Shown: piece after piece, positions 48,097 through 58,250 of the stretch
Layout of the letters: every line of letters begins with the position of its first letter
Position numbering within the stretch: position 1 is the first letter of the stretch
Assembly: GCA_003148945.1 (NCBI GenBank)
Contig: QGGY01000003.1
Span: 186,001-250,000, forward strand
Source of the DNA: Murimonas intestini
GTDB lineage: Bacteria > Bacillota > Clostridia > Lachnospirales > Lachnospiraceae
Reading direction: 5' to 3'
Length of the DNA stretch: 64,000 nucleotides
Made by a program: the position numbers and the translations under genes
Notes under the pieces: model-generated
Seen by the model: the letters and a program-made list of their open reading frames with translations, nothing else
Databases searched by the model: none
Told to the model about the DNA's origin: nothing

Positions 48097-49149
48097 ATGG
48101 ACAGGACACATACTAAGACGATACATATAGGAGACAGAGTGATAGGCGGGGGGAACCCGGTGCTTATCCAGTCTATGACAAATACAAAGACTGAGGATGT
48201 GCAGGCGACTGCAGACCAGATCAACAGGCTGGCGGCGGCAGGCTGTGATATAATCCGCTGTGCTGTGCCGAACATGGAAGCTGCCAGGGCTTTGAAGGAG
48301 ATCAAGAAGCAGATCACAATCCCTCTTGTGGCGGATATTCATTTTGATTACAGGCTTGCCATCGCATCCATAGAGAACGGTGCAGACAAGATCCGCATCA
48401 ATCCCGGCAATATTGGAAGCAGGGAGAGAGTAAAGGCAGTCGTGGATGCTGCAAAGGAGAGAAATCTGCCCATAAGGGTGGGAGTTAACAGCGGTTCTCT
48501 GGAAAAAGAGCTGGTTGAGAAATATCATGGGGTGACGGCTGAGGGGATCGTGGAGAGCGCTCTTGATAAGGTGAAAATGATTGAAGATATGGATTATACA
48601 AATCTTGTCATCAGCATCAAGTCATCAGATGTGCTCATGTGTGCAAGAGCTCATGAGATGATTTCCCAGCGGACAGATTACCCGCTCCATGTGGGGATCA
48701 CAGAATCAGGTACCTTGCTTTCAGGAAACATTAAGTCGGCTGTGGGCCTGGGGATCATCCTTTATCAGGGGATAGGAGATACCATCAGGGTGTCCCTGAC
48801 GGGAGATCCTCTGGAAGAGGTAAAATCTGCAAAGCTCATACTGAAGACTCTCGGACTTAGAAAGGGAGGGGTGGAAGTTGTATCCTGCCCCACCTGCGGA
48901 AGAACTCAGATAGATCTCATTGGTCTGGCGAATGCAGTGGAGGATATGGTAGCTGATATACCACTGGATATCAAGGTGGCGGTTATGGGATGCGTGGTGA
49001 ACGGCCCCGGAGAGGCGAAGGAAGCAGATATAGGTATTGCCGGAGGAAAGGGCGAAGGGCTCCTGATCAAAAAGGGAGAGGTCATAAAAAAGGTTCCGGA
49101 GGAGAAGCTTCTGGAGGCTCTGAGAGAAGAACTCGGCAAATCATTTTGA
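48097..49149 (+). CDS. ispG: 4-hydroxy-3-methylbut-2-enyl diphosphate synthase
   Basis: 350 residues, the bacterial length. N-terminal TKTIHIGDRVIGGGNPVLIQSMTNTKTEDV, iron-sulfur cysteines in VSCPTCGRTQIDL and GCVVNGPGEAKEADIGIAGG are all present. The enzyme performs the penultimate step of the MEP isoprenoid pathway with a [4Fe-4S] cluster. The gene lies 16 bases before polC, an arrangement seen in many Clostridia (usually with dxr and rseP before it). AAGGGG precedes the ATG. Confidence 0.96.
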   Translation: MDRTHTKTIHIGDRVIGGGNPVLIQSMTNTKTEDVQATADQINRLAAAGCDIIRCAVPNMEAARALKEIKKQITIPLVADIHFDYRLAIASIENGADKIRINPGNIGSRERVKAVVDAAKERNLPIRVGVNSGSLEKELVEKYHGVTAEGIVESALDKVKMIEDMDYTNLVISIKSSDVLMCARAHEMISQRTDYPLHVGITESGTLLSGNIKSAVGLGIILYQGIGDTIRVSLTGDPLEEVKSAKLILKTLGLRKGGVEVVSCPTCGRTQIDLIGLANAVEDMVADIPLDIKVAVMGCVVNGPGEAKEADIGIAGGKGEGLLIKKGEVIKKVPEEKLLEALREELGKSF

Positions 49150-49165
49150 TGGAGTGACAATATAG

Positions 49166-52100
49166 ATGGAAAAAATGTTCTTTGAGGTGTTCCCACAGCT
49201 GCAGCTGGGGGAACACCTTTCAGGCCTTTTTGCCCAGGTTGTGGTACCAAAGGTCACCATGACATCTGCAAAGGACCTGATACGTGTTTATATATCGAGC
49301 GAGAAGCTCATACATAAGAAATACATCCTGGAGACAGAGCGGTCCATTAAGGACCAGCTCTTTTCTGCTGTAGATGTAAAGATCAAGATCATAGAGAAAT
49401 TCATGCTGTCCAGGCAGTACACGCCGGAAAAGCTCATGCCTCTCTACAGGGAGAGTATCCTGCTGGAACTGAAGAATTATAATATTTTTGAGTTCAACCT
49501 GTTCAGGCAGGCCGATATAGAATTTCCGGAGCCTGAGCTTCTGAAGCTGACCATGGTTGACAGCGTGGTTGCGGAGGGAAAGGCGGAGGAGCTTATCAGA
49601 GTCCTGGAAAAGATATTTTGTGAGCGGTGCGGCATGAACCTAAAGATCCAGGTGGAGATGAAAGAGCCGGTAGAGAGCAGGGCCAGAAGAAATTCAGAAC
49701 TTCGCATTCAGCATGAGGTGGAGGCCATAGTGAGCCGTCTGGCGCCCGGAAAATCAGATGAGTACGGCGAGGACGGGGCAATGGCGGCAGGAGCAGAGGG
49801 CCTTGATACCTCCCGGACTTCCGGGGCGTCCCAGGGAGGGGAAGACGCTGCAAAAGGCAGCGCTGCAGCTTCAGCCAGACAGCCTGCCCGGGAGGCAGGA
49901 AAACAGGAAGCCGGAAAGGGGTTCCAGGGAAACGGCAGGGGAGGAAAAGGGTACAGGAAGGATTTCGGAAGGAAGGGCGGCTTTGGAAGAGGCGATGCTT
50001 TTTCTGGCAGCTTTAAGAAATCAGATAATCCTGATGTCCTCTATGGCAGAGATTTTGAGGAAGAGGCAATATCCATCGAACAGATATTAGGTGAGATGGG
50101 AGAAGTTGTGATAAAAGGCCAGGTTCAGAACATTGAGACAAGAGACATTAGAAATGAGAAAACGATCATAATGATTGAGATCACGGATTTCACAGATACG
50201 ATCGTAGTCAAAATGTTTGCAAGGACTGAACAGGTTCCGGATATCACTGCGGGGATCAAAAAGGGCGCCTTCTTAAAACTGAAGGGGGTCACTACCATTG
50301 ATAAGTTCGATGGCCAGCTTACAATAGGCTCCGTAGTGGGCATTAAAAAAATAACAGATTTCAGGGTAGGGAGGAAGGATACGTATCCTGAAAAGAGGGT
50401 GGAACTTCACTGTCACACAAAGATGAGTGATATGGACGGGGTCTCTGAGGCAAAGGATATAGTAAAAAAGGCATATTCCTGGGGACAGCCGGCAATAGCG
50501 ATCACAGACCACGGTGTAGTGCAGTCTTTCCCTGATGCCAATCATGTCATGGATGACATTGATGCAGACTTCAGGAAAAAATATAAAGAAGAACATCCTG
50601 ACGTGGACGACAAAGTTCTGAAGAAAATGAAGAGCCCGTTCAAAGTGATCTATGGGGTGGAGGGATATCTTGTAGATGATCTCCAGAAGCTGGCTGTGAA
50701 CTCTAAAGGCCAGAGCCTGGATGATACTTATGTGGTATTCGACCTGGAGACAACAGGCTTCAGCCCTCTGACCTGCAAAATTATCGAGATCGGGGCAGTG
50801 AGGGTCACCGGGGGCAGGATAACAGAAAAATTCAGTACCTTTGTGAACCCCGAGGTGCCTATCCCATTCAGGATAGAAGAGCTGACGGGCATCAATGACA
50901 ATATGGTACTGGATGCCCCTTTAATAGAAGAGGTACTGCCTAAATTCATGGAATTCTGCGGGGACGCAGTGATGGTGGCGCACAATGCGTCATTTGATAT
51001 GAGCTTTATAGAGGAAAACTGTAAGCGCCAGGGTATAGCCACTGATTTTACTGTGGTTGATACTGTTTCCATGGCCAGGGTGCTTCTGCCCCAGCTAAAC
51101 AGATTTAAACTGGATACTGTGGCCAAGGCGCTTCATGTTTCTCTGGAAAACCACCACAGGGCTGTAGATGACGCAGGATGTACGGCAGAGATATTTGAAA
51201 AGTTTGTGGAGATGCTCAAAGAGCGTGACATCCTGGATCTGGAAGGCCTTAATGAACTGGGAAGTTCTTCTGACAGCCAGATAAAGAAGCTGCCCAGTTA
51301 TCATGCCATTATACTGGCGAGAAATGAGATAGGGCGCATTAATCTGTACCGCCTTGTATCTATGTCTCATATAGATTATTACCACAGGGTGCCCAGGATC
51401 CCCAAAAGCGTATTCATGGAAAACAGGGAAGGACTGCTGCTGGGGTCTGCCTGTGAGGCGGGCGAGCTTTACCAGGCAGTGCTGAATAACAGGCCCCAGC
51501 AGGAAATTACAAGGCTGGCGGAATTTTATGACTACCTGGAGATACAGCCTCTGGGGAATAACTCATTTATGATCAGGGATGAGAAGAGCGATATCGCTTC
51601 AGAAGAGGACCTGATCGCCATAAATAAGAAAATAGTAAAGCTGGGCGAACAGTTCAACAAGCCTGTGGTTGCCACATGTGACGTACATTTCCTGGAGCCT
51701 GAGGATGAGGTGTACAGGAGGATCATCATGGCGGGAAAGGGCTTTAAGGACGCGGATGACCAGGCGCCTCTTTATCTGCGCACTACAGAGGAGATGCTCA
51801 AAGAATTTTCCTATCTGGGAAGTGAAAAGGCTGAGGAGGTTGTCATCACCAATACAAATAAAATAGCAGACATGTGTGAGAAGATATCACCCGTCCGTCC
51901 TGATAAATGTCCCCCTGTCATTGAAAATTCTGACCAGACCCTGAGAGCTATCTGCTATCAGAAGGCTCATGAGCTGTATGGGGAAGAGCTGCCGGAGGTG
52001 GTAAGTGAGCGTCTGGAAAGGGAACTGAACTCTATCATAAGCAACGGATTTGCCGTTATGTATATTATCGCCCAGAAGCTGGTGTGGAAATCAAACCATG

Positions 52101-53803
52101 ACGGATATCTGGTTGGGTCACGCGGCTCTGTGGGTTCCTCATTCGTGGCAACCATGGCGGGGATCACGGAGGTAAATCCTCTGCGTCCGCACTACTATTG
52201 CGAAGAGTGCCACTATAGTGATTTTGATTCTGAGGATGTGAAGCCCTATGCGGGCAAGGCGGGGTGCGATATGCCTGACAAGATATGTCCAAACTGCGGG
52301 GCAGTGCTCAGGAAGGACGGCTTTGATATCCCCTTTGAGACGTTCCTGGGCTTCAAGGGAAATAAAGAGCCGGATATTGACCTGAACTTCTCAGGAGATT
52401 ATCAGGGAAATGCCCACCGCTATACGGAGGTCATCTTCGGTAAGGGGCAGACCTTCCGCGCAGGGACCATTGGTACGCTGGCTGATAAGACTGCTTTTGG
52501 ATATGTGAAGAATTACTTCGAGGAGAGAGGGGAGAGAAAGCGTGTCTGTGAGATCAACAGGATCGTGCAGGGGTGTGTGGGAGTGCGCAGGACAACAGGG
52601 CAGCATCCCGGAGGTATTATTGTGCTTCCTCACGGAGAGGAGATATATTCCTTTACTCCCGTGCAGCATCCGGCAAATGATATGACTACAGATATCACAA
52701 CGACTCATTTTGACTACCACTCCATCGACCATAACCTGCTAAAGCTTGACATACTGGGACACGATGATCCTACCATGATCCGTATGCTGGAGGACCTCAC
52801 AGGGCTGGATGCAAAGAAGATCCCTTTAGATGACCAGGAGGTTATGTCACTGTTTACAAGTACCCAGGCCCTTGGCATCACGCCTGACCAGATAGGCGGC
52901 TGTAGGCTGGGAGCCCTTGGGATCCCTGAGTTTGGCACAGATTTCGTTATCCAGATGCTTGAGGATACAAAGCCCCAGAGCTTTTCTGACCTGGTCAGGA
53001 TATCAGGGCTTTCCCACGGTACTGACGTGTGGCTTGGAAACGCACAGACACTGATCCAGGAGGGAAAGGCAACGATCTCTACAGCTATCTGTACAAGGGA
53101 TGATATTATGTCATATCTGATCCAGATGGGACTTGAAAGTGAACTTTCATTTACCATTATGGAGAGCGTCCGTAAAGGGAAGGGCCTGAAGCCGGAGTGG
53201 GAGACAGAGATGAAAAAGCACGATGTTCCTGACTGGTATATATGGTCCTGTAAGAAGATCAAGTATATGTTCCCCAAAGCCCATGCGGCGGCGTATGTCA
53301 TGATGGCATACAGGATCGCTTACTGCAAGGTATTTTATCCGCTCGCCTACTATGCGGCGTTTTTCAGTATCAGGGCTTCAGCCTTCAGCTATGAGCTGAT
53401 GTGCCAGGGCCAGGAAAAACTGCTCTATTACATGGAGCAGTATGAGAAGCGGGGAGATGAGCTCTCAAAAAAAGAGCAGGATGCATATAAAGATATGAAG
53501 ATAGTCAGGGAGATGTACGCCAGGGGATTCGAGTTTCTTCCCGTTGACATCTACAGGGCGCAGGCTAACAGGTTCCAGATCATAGACGGCAAGCTCATGC
53601 CTTCATTAAGTACAATAGAAGGCCTTGGGGACAAGGCCGCTGACGGTGTAGTGGATGCGGTGAAGGACGGTCCCTTCCTGTCAAAAGACGATTTCAGGGA
53701 GAGGACAAAGGTCAGCAAGACAGTGGTGGACCTGATGGAGGATCTGGGCGTGCTTCAGGGACTTCCGGAATCCAACCAGCTCTCACTCTTTGATTTTTCG
53801 TAA
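49166..53803 (+). CDS. polC: DNA polymerase III alpha subunit, PolC type
   Basis: 1545 residues, slightly above the usual 1430-1470. Domains: N-terminal region (1-200), a Gly/Ala/Lys-rich low-complexity insert (about 200-285), OB fold (about 300-395), PHP split domain with HCH at about 413, DnaQ-like proofreading exonuclease inserted at about 520-690 (FDLETTG, HNASFDMSF), and the polymerase core with GSRGSVGSS (near 981), a four-Cys zinc site CEEC...CPNC (about 1012-1050) and PDIDLNF acidic residues (near 1069). This is the leading replicative polymerase of low-GC Gram-positives. The extra length comes mainly from the low-complexity insert. Confidence 0.97.
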   Translation: MEKMFFEVFPQLQLGEHLSGLFAQVVVPKVTMTSAKDLIRVYISSEKLIHKKYILETERSIKDQLFSAVDVKIKIIEKFMLSRQYTPEKLMPLYRESILLELKNYNIFEFNLFRQADIEFPEPELLKLTMVDSVVAEGKAEELIRVLEKIFCERCGMNLKIQVEMKEPVESRARRNSELRIQHEVEAIVSRLAPGKSDEYGEDGAMAAGAEGLDTSRTSGASQGGEDAAKGSAAASARQPAREAGKQEAGKGFQGNGRGGKGYRKDFGRKGGFGRGDAFSGSFKKSDNPDVLYGRDFEEEAISIEQILGEMGEVVIKGQVQNIETRDIRNEKTIIMIEITDFTDTIVVKMFARTEQVPDITAGIKKGAFLKLKGVTTIDKFDGQLTIGSVVGIKKITDFRVGRKDTYPEKRVELHCHTKMSDMDGVSEAKDIVKKAYSWGQPAIAITDHGVVQSFPDANHVMDDIDADFRKKYKEEHPDVDDKVLKKMKSPFKVIYGVEGYLVDDLQKLAVNSKGQSLDDTYVVFDLETTGFSPLTCKIIEIGAVRVTGGRITEKFSTFVNPEVPIPFRIEELTGINDNMVLDAPLIEEVLPKFMEFCGDAVMVAHNASFDMSFIEENCKRQGIATDFTVVDTVSMARVLLPQLNRFKLDTVAKALHVSLENHHRAVDDAGCTAEIFEKFVEMLKERDILDLEGLNELGSSSDSQIKKLPSYHAIILARNEIGRINLYRLVSMSHIDYYHRVPRIPKSVFMENREGLLLGSACEAGELYQAVLNNRPQQEITRLAEFYDYLEIQPLGNNSFMIRDEKSDIASEEDLIAINKKIVKLGEQFNKPVVATCDVHFLEPEDEVYRRIIMAGKGFKDADDQAPLYLRTTEEMLKEFSYLGSEKAEEVVITNTNKIADMCEKISPVRPDKCPPVIENSDQTLRAICYQKAHELYGEELPEVVSERLERELNSIISNGFAVMYIIAQKLVWKSNHDGYLVGSRGSVGSSFVATMAGITEVNPLRPHYYCEECHYSDFDSEDVKPYAGKAGCDMPDKICPNCGAVLRKDGFDIPFETFLGFKGNKEPDIDLNFSGDYQGNAHRYTEVIFGKGQTFRAGTIGTLADKTAFGYVKNYFEERGERKRVCEINRIVQGCVGVRRTTGQHPGGIIVLPHGEEIYSFTPVQHPANDMTTDITTTHFDYHSIDHNLLKLDILGHDDPTMIRMLEDLTGLDAKKIPLDDQEVMSLFTSTQALGITPDQIGGCRLGALGIPEFGTDFVIQMLEDTKPQSFSDLVRISGLSHGTDVWLGNAQTLIQEGKATISTAICTRDDIMSYLIQMGLESELSFTIMESVRKGKGLKPEWETEMKKHDVPDWYIWSCKKIKYMFPKAHAAAYVMMAYRIAYCKVFYPLAYYAAFFSIRASAFSYELMCQGQEKLLYYMEQYEKRGDELSKKEQDAYKDMKIVREMYARGFEFLPVDIYRAQANRFQIIDGKLMPSLSTIEGLGDKAADGVVDAVKDGPFLSKDDFRERTKVSKTVVDLMEDLGVLQGLPESNQLSLFDFS

Positions 53804-53817
53804 CACAAAATTTTATA

Positions 53818-53846
53818 TTGTCCATACCCGGGATTTGGTATATACT
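53818..53846 (+). promoter_or_regulatory. Predicted promoter of the AlaA-type aminotransferase
   Basis: TTGTCC and TATACT are exactly 17 bases apart. The leader then carries AGCCG...CGGCT as a small stem (53868-53895). Confidence 0.65.
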
Positions 53847-53915
53847 AATGGACAGCAGTAATTTTTCAGCCGACGGGCTTTAGAGAAGGCGGCTACAAAA
53901 AGAGGAGTATCTATT

Positions 53916-55133
53916 ATGAGAATATTTGAAAAATCTACGAAACTGGATAATGTGTGTTACGATGTGAGAGGCCCTGTTGTAGATGAAGCAAACCGCATGA
54001 TTGAAGAGGGTATCGATATCCTGAAGCTCAATATAGGAAACCCGGCTCCATTTGGTTTCCGCGCTCCGGATGAGATCATCCGGGAGATGGCGGGCAGCCT
54101 GACAGATACGGAAGGCTATTCTGATTCAAAGGGGATCCTTCCGGCAAGAAAGGCGATTGCAGAATACTGCCGGAAAAAGAATATCCCCAATGTGGAGATA
54201 GGAGATATCTATACAGGAAACGGTGTAAGCGAACTCATTGTCATGGTCATGCAGGGACTTTTAAATGACGGGGATGAGATTCTGATGCCGTCACCTGATT
54301 ATCCTCTCTGGACTGCAGCGGCAAACCTGTCAGGGGGCCGTCCTGTACATTATGTCTGTGACGAGAAGGCAGGCTGGTATCCGGACATGGATGATATCAA
54401 AAGGAAGATAACAGACAGGACAAAGGGTATCGTTATCATCAACCCCAATAACCCCACGGGAGCATTATACCCGAAGGAAGTGCTTGAGGAGATCGTACAG
54501 ATAGCCAGAGAGCATGAACTGATCATTTTCTCAGATGAGATCTATGACAGGCTTGTCATGGACGGCAAGGAGCATGTCTCCATAGCTTCCCTGGCTCCCG
54601 ATTTGTTCTGCATCACCATGAACGGGCTTTCCAAATCGCATAAAGTGGCAGGGTACAGAGTGGGATGGATGTGTCTGAGCGGCGATAAGTCAAAGGTCAA
54701 AGGATACATAGAGGGGCTGAACATGCTCTCATCCATGCGCCTGTGTTCTAATGTGCCTGCCCAGGCTATTGTAGCTCCGGCGCTGAAGGCAGCAGCCTGC
54801 CAGGATGACCTGCTGCTACCGGGAGGGCGTATTTATGAACAGAGAGAATTTATCTGTGACGCACTCAACAGCATTCCGGGAGTATCAGCAGTGAAGCCTT
54901 CTGCCGCTTTCTATATATTTCCAAAGCTGGATATCAAACGCTTTAATATCAGGGATGATGAGCAGTTTGCCTTAGACTTCCTGAGACAGGAAAAGGTGCT
55001 TCTTGTCCACGGCAAGGGATTTAACTGGGAGGTGCCGGATCATTTCAGGATCGTTTACCTTCCGGAGATGGATGTCCTGGAGAAAGCCATGAAAAAACTG
55101 GAGATATTCCTCAGTACATACAGGCAGGTGTGA
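53916..55133 (+). CDS. alaA: Alanine aminotransferase-like PLP enzyme
   Basis: 405 residues, fold-type I class I/II aminotransferase. YSDSKGILPARKAIAEYC, the Asn-rich NPNNPTGALYP, SDEIYDRLV, and GLSKSHKVAGYRVGW with the PLP lysine are present. The sequence is closest in pattern to AlaA/AlaT, which makes alanine from pyruvate and glutamate. Single gene with its own promoter and AGAGGAG before the ATG. The gene symbol is by family resemblance. Confidence 0.88.
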   Translation: MRIFEKSTKLDNVCYDVRGPVVDEANRMIEEGIDILKLNIGNPAPFGFRAPDEIIREMAGSLTDTEGYSDSKGILPARKAIAEYCRKKNIPNVEIGDIYTGNGVSELIVMVMQGLLNDGDEILMPSPDYPLWTAAANLSGGRPVHYVCDEKAGWYPDMDDIKRKITDRTKGIVIINPNNPTGALYPKEVLEEIVQIAREHELIIFSDEIYDRLVMDGKEHVSIASLAPDLFCITMNGLSKSHKVAGYRVGWMCLSGDKSKVKGYIEGLNMLSSMRLCSNVPAQAIVAPALKAAACQDDLLLPGGRIYEQREFICDALNSIPGVSAVKPSAAFYIFPKLDIKRFNIRDDEQFALDFLRQEKVLLVHGKGFNWEVPDHFRIVYLPEMDVLEKAMKKLEIFLSTYRQV

Positions 55134-55198
55134 TTCTGTCCCGGACAGAGTACGAAAAACAGTGAGGCATACCGTAATAACTTATAAGAGGTGGGAAA

Positions 55199-56053
55199 AT
55201 GGTAAATAATGCGGCGGTAATTCTGGAAGGCGGAGCTGTCAGAGGAGTCTTCAGTTCTGGAGTCCTGGATTATCTTATGGAGCAGGAATGCTATTTTAAA
55301 TATGTGTACGGTGTCTCGGCAGGGTCCTGCAATGCAGTGGACTTTGTATCCAGACAGCCGGGAAGGACCAGGGACTGTATTATCAGGAGCAAGGAGGACG
55401 GAAGTCTTATCAGCTTCAGAAATGCGATCAGGAATAAAAGTATCTTCGATATGGATCTTTTATTTGAGAAAGACCCTGAGGGGAGCCATCCCTTTGACTA
55501 TGATACCTTTTTTCATTCCAGGTCCAGGTGTGAGATCGTGCTGACGAACTGCCTGACAGGCAAAGCAGAGTATAAGACGGAGAACCAGGACAAAAAAAGG
55601 CTGATGCAGCTTTTAAGGGCATCGTGCAGTATCCCGCTGGGATCTCCCATGGTGTTTATAGATGGGGTGCCGTACCTGGACGGAGGAATAGCGGATTCTA
55701 TCCCCCTCATCCATTCAATGAAGTCAGGCAATAAAAAGAATGTGGTAGTGCTGACAAGAAATAAAGGATACAGGAAGACAATATCCAGGAAACGGATGTC
55801 TGTATATGCTGCGGCATTTAAGAAGTATCCAAAATTTGTAGAGGCCCTGTGCCTCAGGCCGTACTATTATAATCAGATCGTTACCTACATCGAAAAATGG
55901 GAGGAAGAGGGGAAGGTTTTCGTGATCAGGCCCCAGATAAAGCCTGTTTCAAGGACTGAGAGGGACCCGGAGGTCCTGACGGAGTTCTACAGGCACGGTT
56001 ATGAACAGATGGAGAAACAATACCAGGACATGATGGAATTTTTAAAAAAATAA
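55199..56053 (+). CDS. Patatin-like phospholipase
   Basis: 284 residues. LEGGAVRGVFSSGVLDYL forms the oxyanion site, GVSAGS contains the nucleophile Ser, and YLDGGIADS supplies the catalytic Asp of the Ser-Asp dyad. It is close to YjjU/RssA-type cytoplasmic patatins, which act on lysophospholipids or fatty esters. AGGTGGG lies before the ATG. The next gene follows after 30 bases. Confidence 0.9.
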   Translation: MVNNAAVILEGGAVRGVFSSGVLDYLMEQECYFKYVYGVSAGSCNAVDFVSRQPGRTRDCIIRSKEDGSLISFRNAIRNKSIFDMDLLFEKDPEGSHPFDYDTFFHSRSRCEIVLTNCLTGKAEYKTENQDKKRLMQLLRASCSIPLGSPMVFIDGVPYLDGGIADSIPLIHSMKSGNKKNVVVLTRNKGYRKTISRKRMSVYAAAFKKYPKFVEALCLRPYYYNQIVTYIEKWEEEGKVFVIRPQIKPVSRTERDPEVLTEFYRHGYEQMEKQYQDMMEFLKK

Positions 56054-56083
56054 TGCAGGATAATACAGGAAGGCGAATAAAAT

Positions 56084-56587
56084 ATGCTGGAATCATTTTA
56101 TCCGGATGAATATCTGGATTCAGCCTATGTGATTGATTATAAAAAGCTGTCTGAGGAAGGCTACAGAGGTGTGCTCTTTGATATAGACAACACCCTTGTG
56201 CCCCACGGGGCGCCGGCGGATGAGAAGGCGGCAGCTTTTTTTGAGATGCTGAGGAAGCTGGGTTTTTCAACATGTCTGATATCCAATAATAAAAAGAGCA
56301 GGGTCCAGCCATTTGCAGATGCCGTGGGTTCCGCATATATAGAGAATGCCCACAAACCTTCCAGAAAGAATTATCTGGAGGCGTGCAGAAAAATGGGTAC
56401 AGACGCGAAAAACACTATATTTGTGGGAGATCAGCTCTTTACAGATGTCTATGGCGCTAAGAGGGCGGGAATCAGGTCAATTCTTGTCAAACCGATCCAT
56501 CCTAAAGAAGAGATACAGATCGTGCTGAAACGCTATCTGGAAAAAATAGTTTTATATTTCTACAGAAAAAAGGAAAAAAAGAAATGA
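56084..56587 (+). CDS. yqeG: YqeG-family HAD phosphatase
   Basis: 167 residues. HAD motif I is LFDIDNTLV, motif II is LISNNKK, and motif III/IV KPSRKNY...VGDQLFTDVYGAKR. This is the HAD IIIA subfamily of YqeG, probably a small phosphate-ester hydrolase. It overlaps aroK by 4 bases (ATGA), so the two are translated together, followed by aminopeptidase P and then, after a gap with its own promoter, EF-P. Confidence 0.92.
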   Translation: MLESFYPDEYLDSAYVIDYKKLSEEGYRGVLFDIDNTLVPHGAPADEKAAAFFEMLRKLGFSTCLISNNKKSRVQPFADAVGSAYIENAHKPSRKNYLEACRKMGTDAKNTIFVGDQLFTDVYGAKRAGIRSILVKPIHPKEEIQIVLKRYLEKIVLYFYRKKEKKK

Positions 56588-57099
56588 ACCACATCATACT
56601 GATCGGTTTTATGGGGAGCGGAAAGACAAGTGTGGGGAAAAAGCTGGCAAAAAACAGGAAGCTGGAGTTTGTGGACACTGACAAAATGATAGAAGAACAG
56701 TCCCATATGAAGGTTTCGGAAATATTTGCAGAGTATGGGGAGGAATACTTCAGAAATCTGGAGACACTGACCCTGAGGCAGCTCCTGGACTGTGAAAAAA
56801 GTCTTGTTATCTCTGTGGGAGGCGGTCTGCCTGTCCAGCCCCAGAACAGAGAGTACCTAAAAATGCTGGGAAGCGTAATCTATTTAAAGGCTTCTACCAG
56901 GACGCTCACGGAAAGACTGAAAGGCGATACGAGCAGGCCCCTGCTGGCAGAAGACTCAGGGGAGAGCCTGTCAGAGAAAATAGACCGGCTCAAATCAGGC
57001 AGGGAAGATATTTACAGAGAGGTGGCGGATTTTGAGATCACCACGGACAATAAAGGTTTCAGAAAAATAATAGAGGAGATTAACAGATATGTTGGATAA
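56584..57099 (+). CDS. aroK: Shikimate kinase
   Basis: 171 residues. The P-loop GFMGSGKTS is at the N terminus, DTDKMIEEQ and FRNLE cover the shikimate site, and GGGLPVQ and RPLL follow. It phosphorylates shikimate in the aromatic amino acid pathway. Coupled to yqeG upstream and overlapping the aminopeptidase gene by 11 bases downstream. Confidence 0.94.
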   Translation: MNHIILIGFMGSGKTSVGKKLAKNRKLEFVDTDKMIEEQSHMKVSEIFAEYGEEYFRNLETLTLRQLLDCEKSLVISVGGGLPVQPQNREYLKMLGSVIYLKASTRTLTERLKGDTSRPLLAEDSGESLSEKIDRLKSGREDIYREVADFEITTDNKGFRKIIEEINRYVG

Positions 57100-58156
57100 G
57101 AGAATCAGTGAAATATTAAAAGAAAAAAAATTGGATGCGATCCTTGTCTCTGACCCGTTTAATATGCGCTATATCACGGGATTCAGAGGAGGAGAAGGCT
57201 ATGTATATCTCTCAGAGCAGAGGCAGGTCCTTCTGACGGATTCACGGTATACGACACAGGCCAGGGATGAAGCAGACGGATTTGAGATAGTCCAGGTGGA
57301 TGGCACTGCTGATTATATTAAGCGCCTGTATGGTTTTATGCAGGAAGAAAATGTAAAAGTTCTCGGCTTTGAGGATGAACATCTGATCTATGTGAGCGTA
57401 AAGGGCCTGCAGGACGGATGCCCGGGAGTAGAATTCGCGGCGCTGGGCGGTGCGCTGAACAGGCTGCGCATCATCAAGAATGAGACTGAGCTTAAGGCTC
57501 TCAGGCAGGCTGAGCATGTGGGCGATCTGGCATTTGAAGAGATACTGAAGATCATCCGTCCGGGAATGACGGAGCTTCAGGTGGCTGCTGAACTGGAATA
57601 TTCCATGAAAAAAAATGGCGCAGTGCGCACAAGCTTTGAGACGATCGTAGCTTCAGGCATTAATTCTGCCATGCCTCATGCCATCCCTTCAGAGAAGAAG
57701 ATTGAATCCGGCGATTTTGTGACTATGGACTTTGGATGTATGATAGACGGATATTGTTCAGATATGACAAGGACCATAGTAGTTGGAAAAGCGGATGAGA
57801 AGCAGAAGGAGATCTATAATATTGTGCTCCAGGCACAGCTGGCTGCACTTGATGCAGTGAAAGCGGGCATGAAAGGCTCGGAAGTGGACAAGGTGGCAAG
57901 GGATATCATTTACAGCGCCGGGTATCAGGAGTGTTTCGGACATGGCCTGGGCCACAGCGTGGGCCTGTTTATTCATGAGGATCCGCGTCTGTCTCCGAAA
58001 TGCCATGAGGTTCTGGAAGAAAATATGATACAGACAGTTGAACCGGGCATCTATGTACCTGGATTCGGCGGCGTCAGGATTGAAGATATGATCATTGTAA
58101 AGAAAGACGGCCACGAGAATCTGACTCATTCTCCAAAAGAATTACTGGAAGTGTAA
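57089..58156 (+). CDS. Xaa-Pro aminopeptidase (M24B)
   Basis: 355 residues. Metal ligands are visible as TMDFGC, DMTRTI, GHGLGHSVG, TVEPGIYVPG and GVRIEDM. The creatinase-like N-terminal domain (1-125) is present. It removes the N-terminal residue before proline from peptides. The start overlaps aroK by 11 bases. In many Firmicutes this gene precedes efp, as here, although efp has its own promoter. Confidence 0.93.
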   Translation: MLDKRISEILKEKKLDAILVSDPFNMRYITGFRGGEGYVYLSEQRQVLLTDSRYTTQARDEADGFEIVQVDGTADYIKRLYGFMQEENVKVLGFEDEHLIYVSVKGLQDGCPGVEFAALGGALNRLRIIKNETELKALRQAEHVGDLAFEEILKIIRPGMTELQVAAELEYSMKKNGAVRTSFETIVASGINSAMPHAIPSEKKIESGDFVTMDFGCMIDGYCSDMTRTIVVGKADEKQKEIYNIVLQAQLAALDAVKAGMKGSEVDKVARDIIYSAGYQECFGHGLGHSVGLFIHEDPRLSPKCHEVLEENMIQTVEPGIYVPGFGGVRIEDMIIVKKDGHENLTHSPKELLEV

Positions 58157-58163
58157 AAAACAG

Positions 58164-58192
58164 TTGAAAAAGTGTTTATTTTATTATAAAAT
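58164..58192 (+). promoter_or_regulatory. Predicted promoter of efp
   Basis: TTGAAA and TAAAAT are exactly 17 bases apart; another TATAAA follows shortly after. Confidence 0.6.
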
Positions 58193-58250
58193 GGTATAAA
58201 CTATGGGAATCGCGTAATTCCTGTATTTGAAATTTAAGGAGGAATATTAA

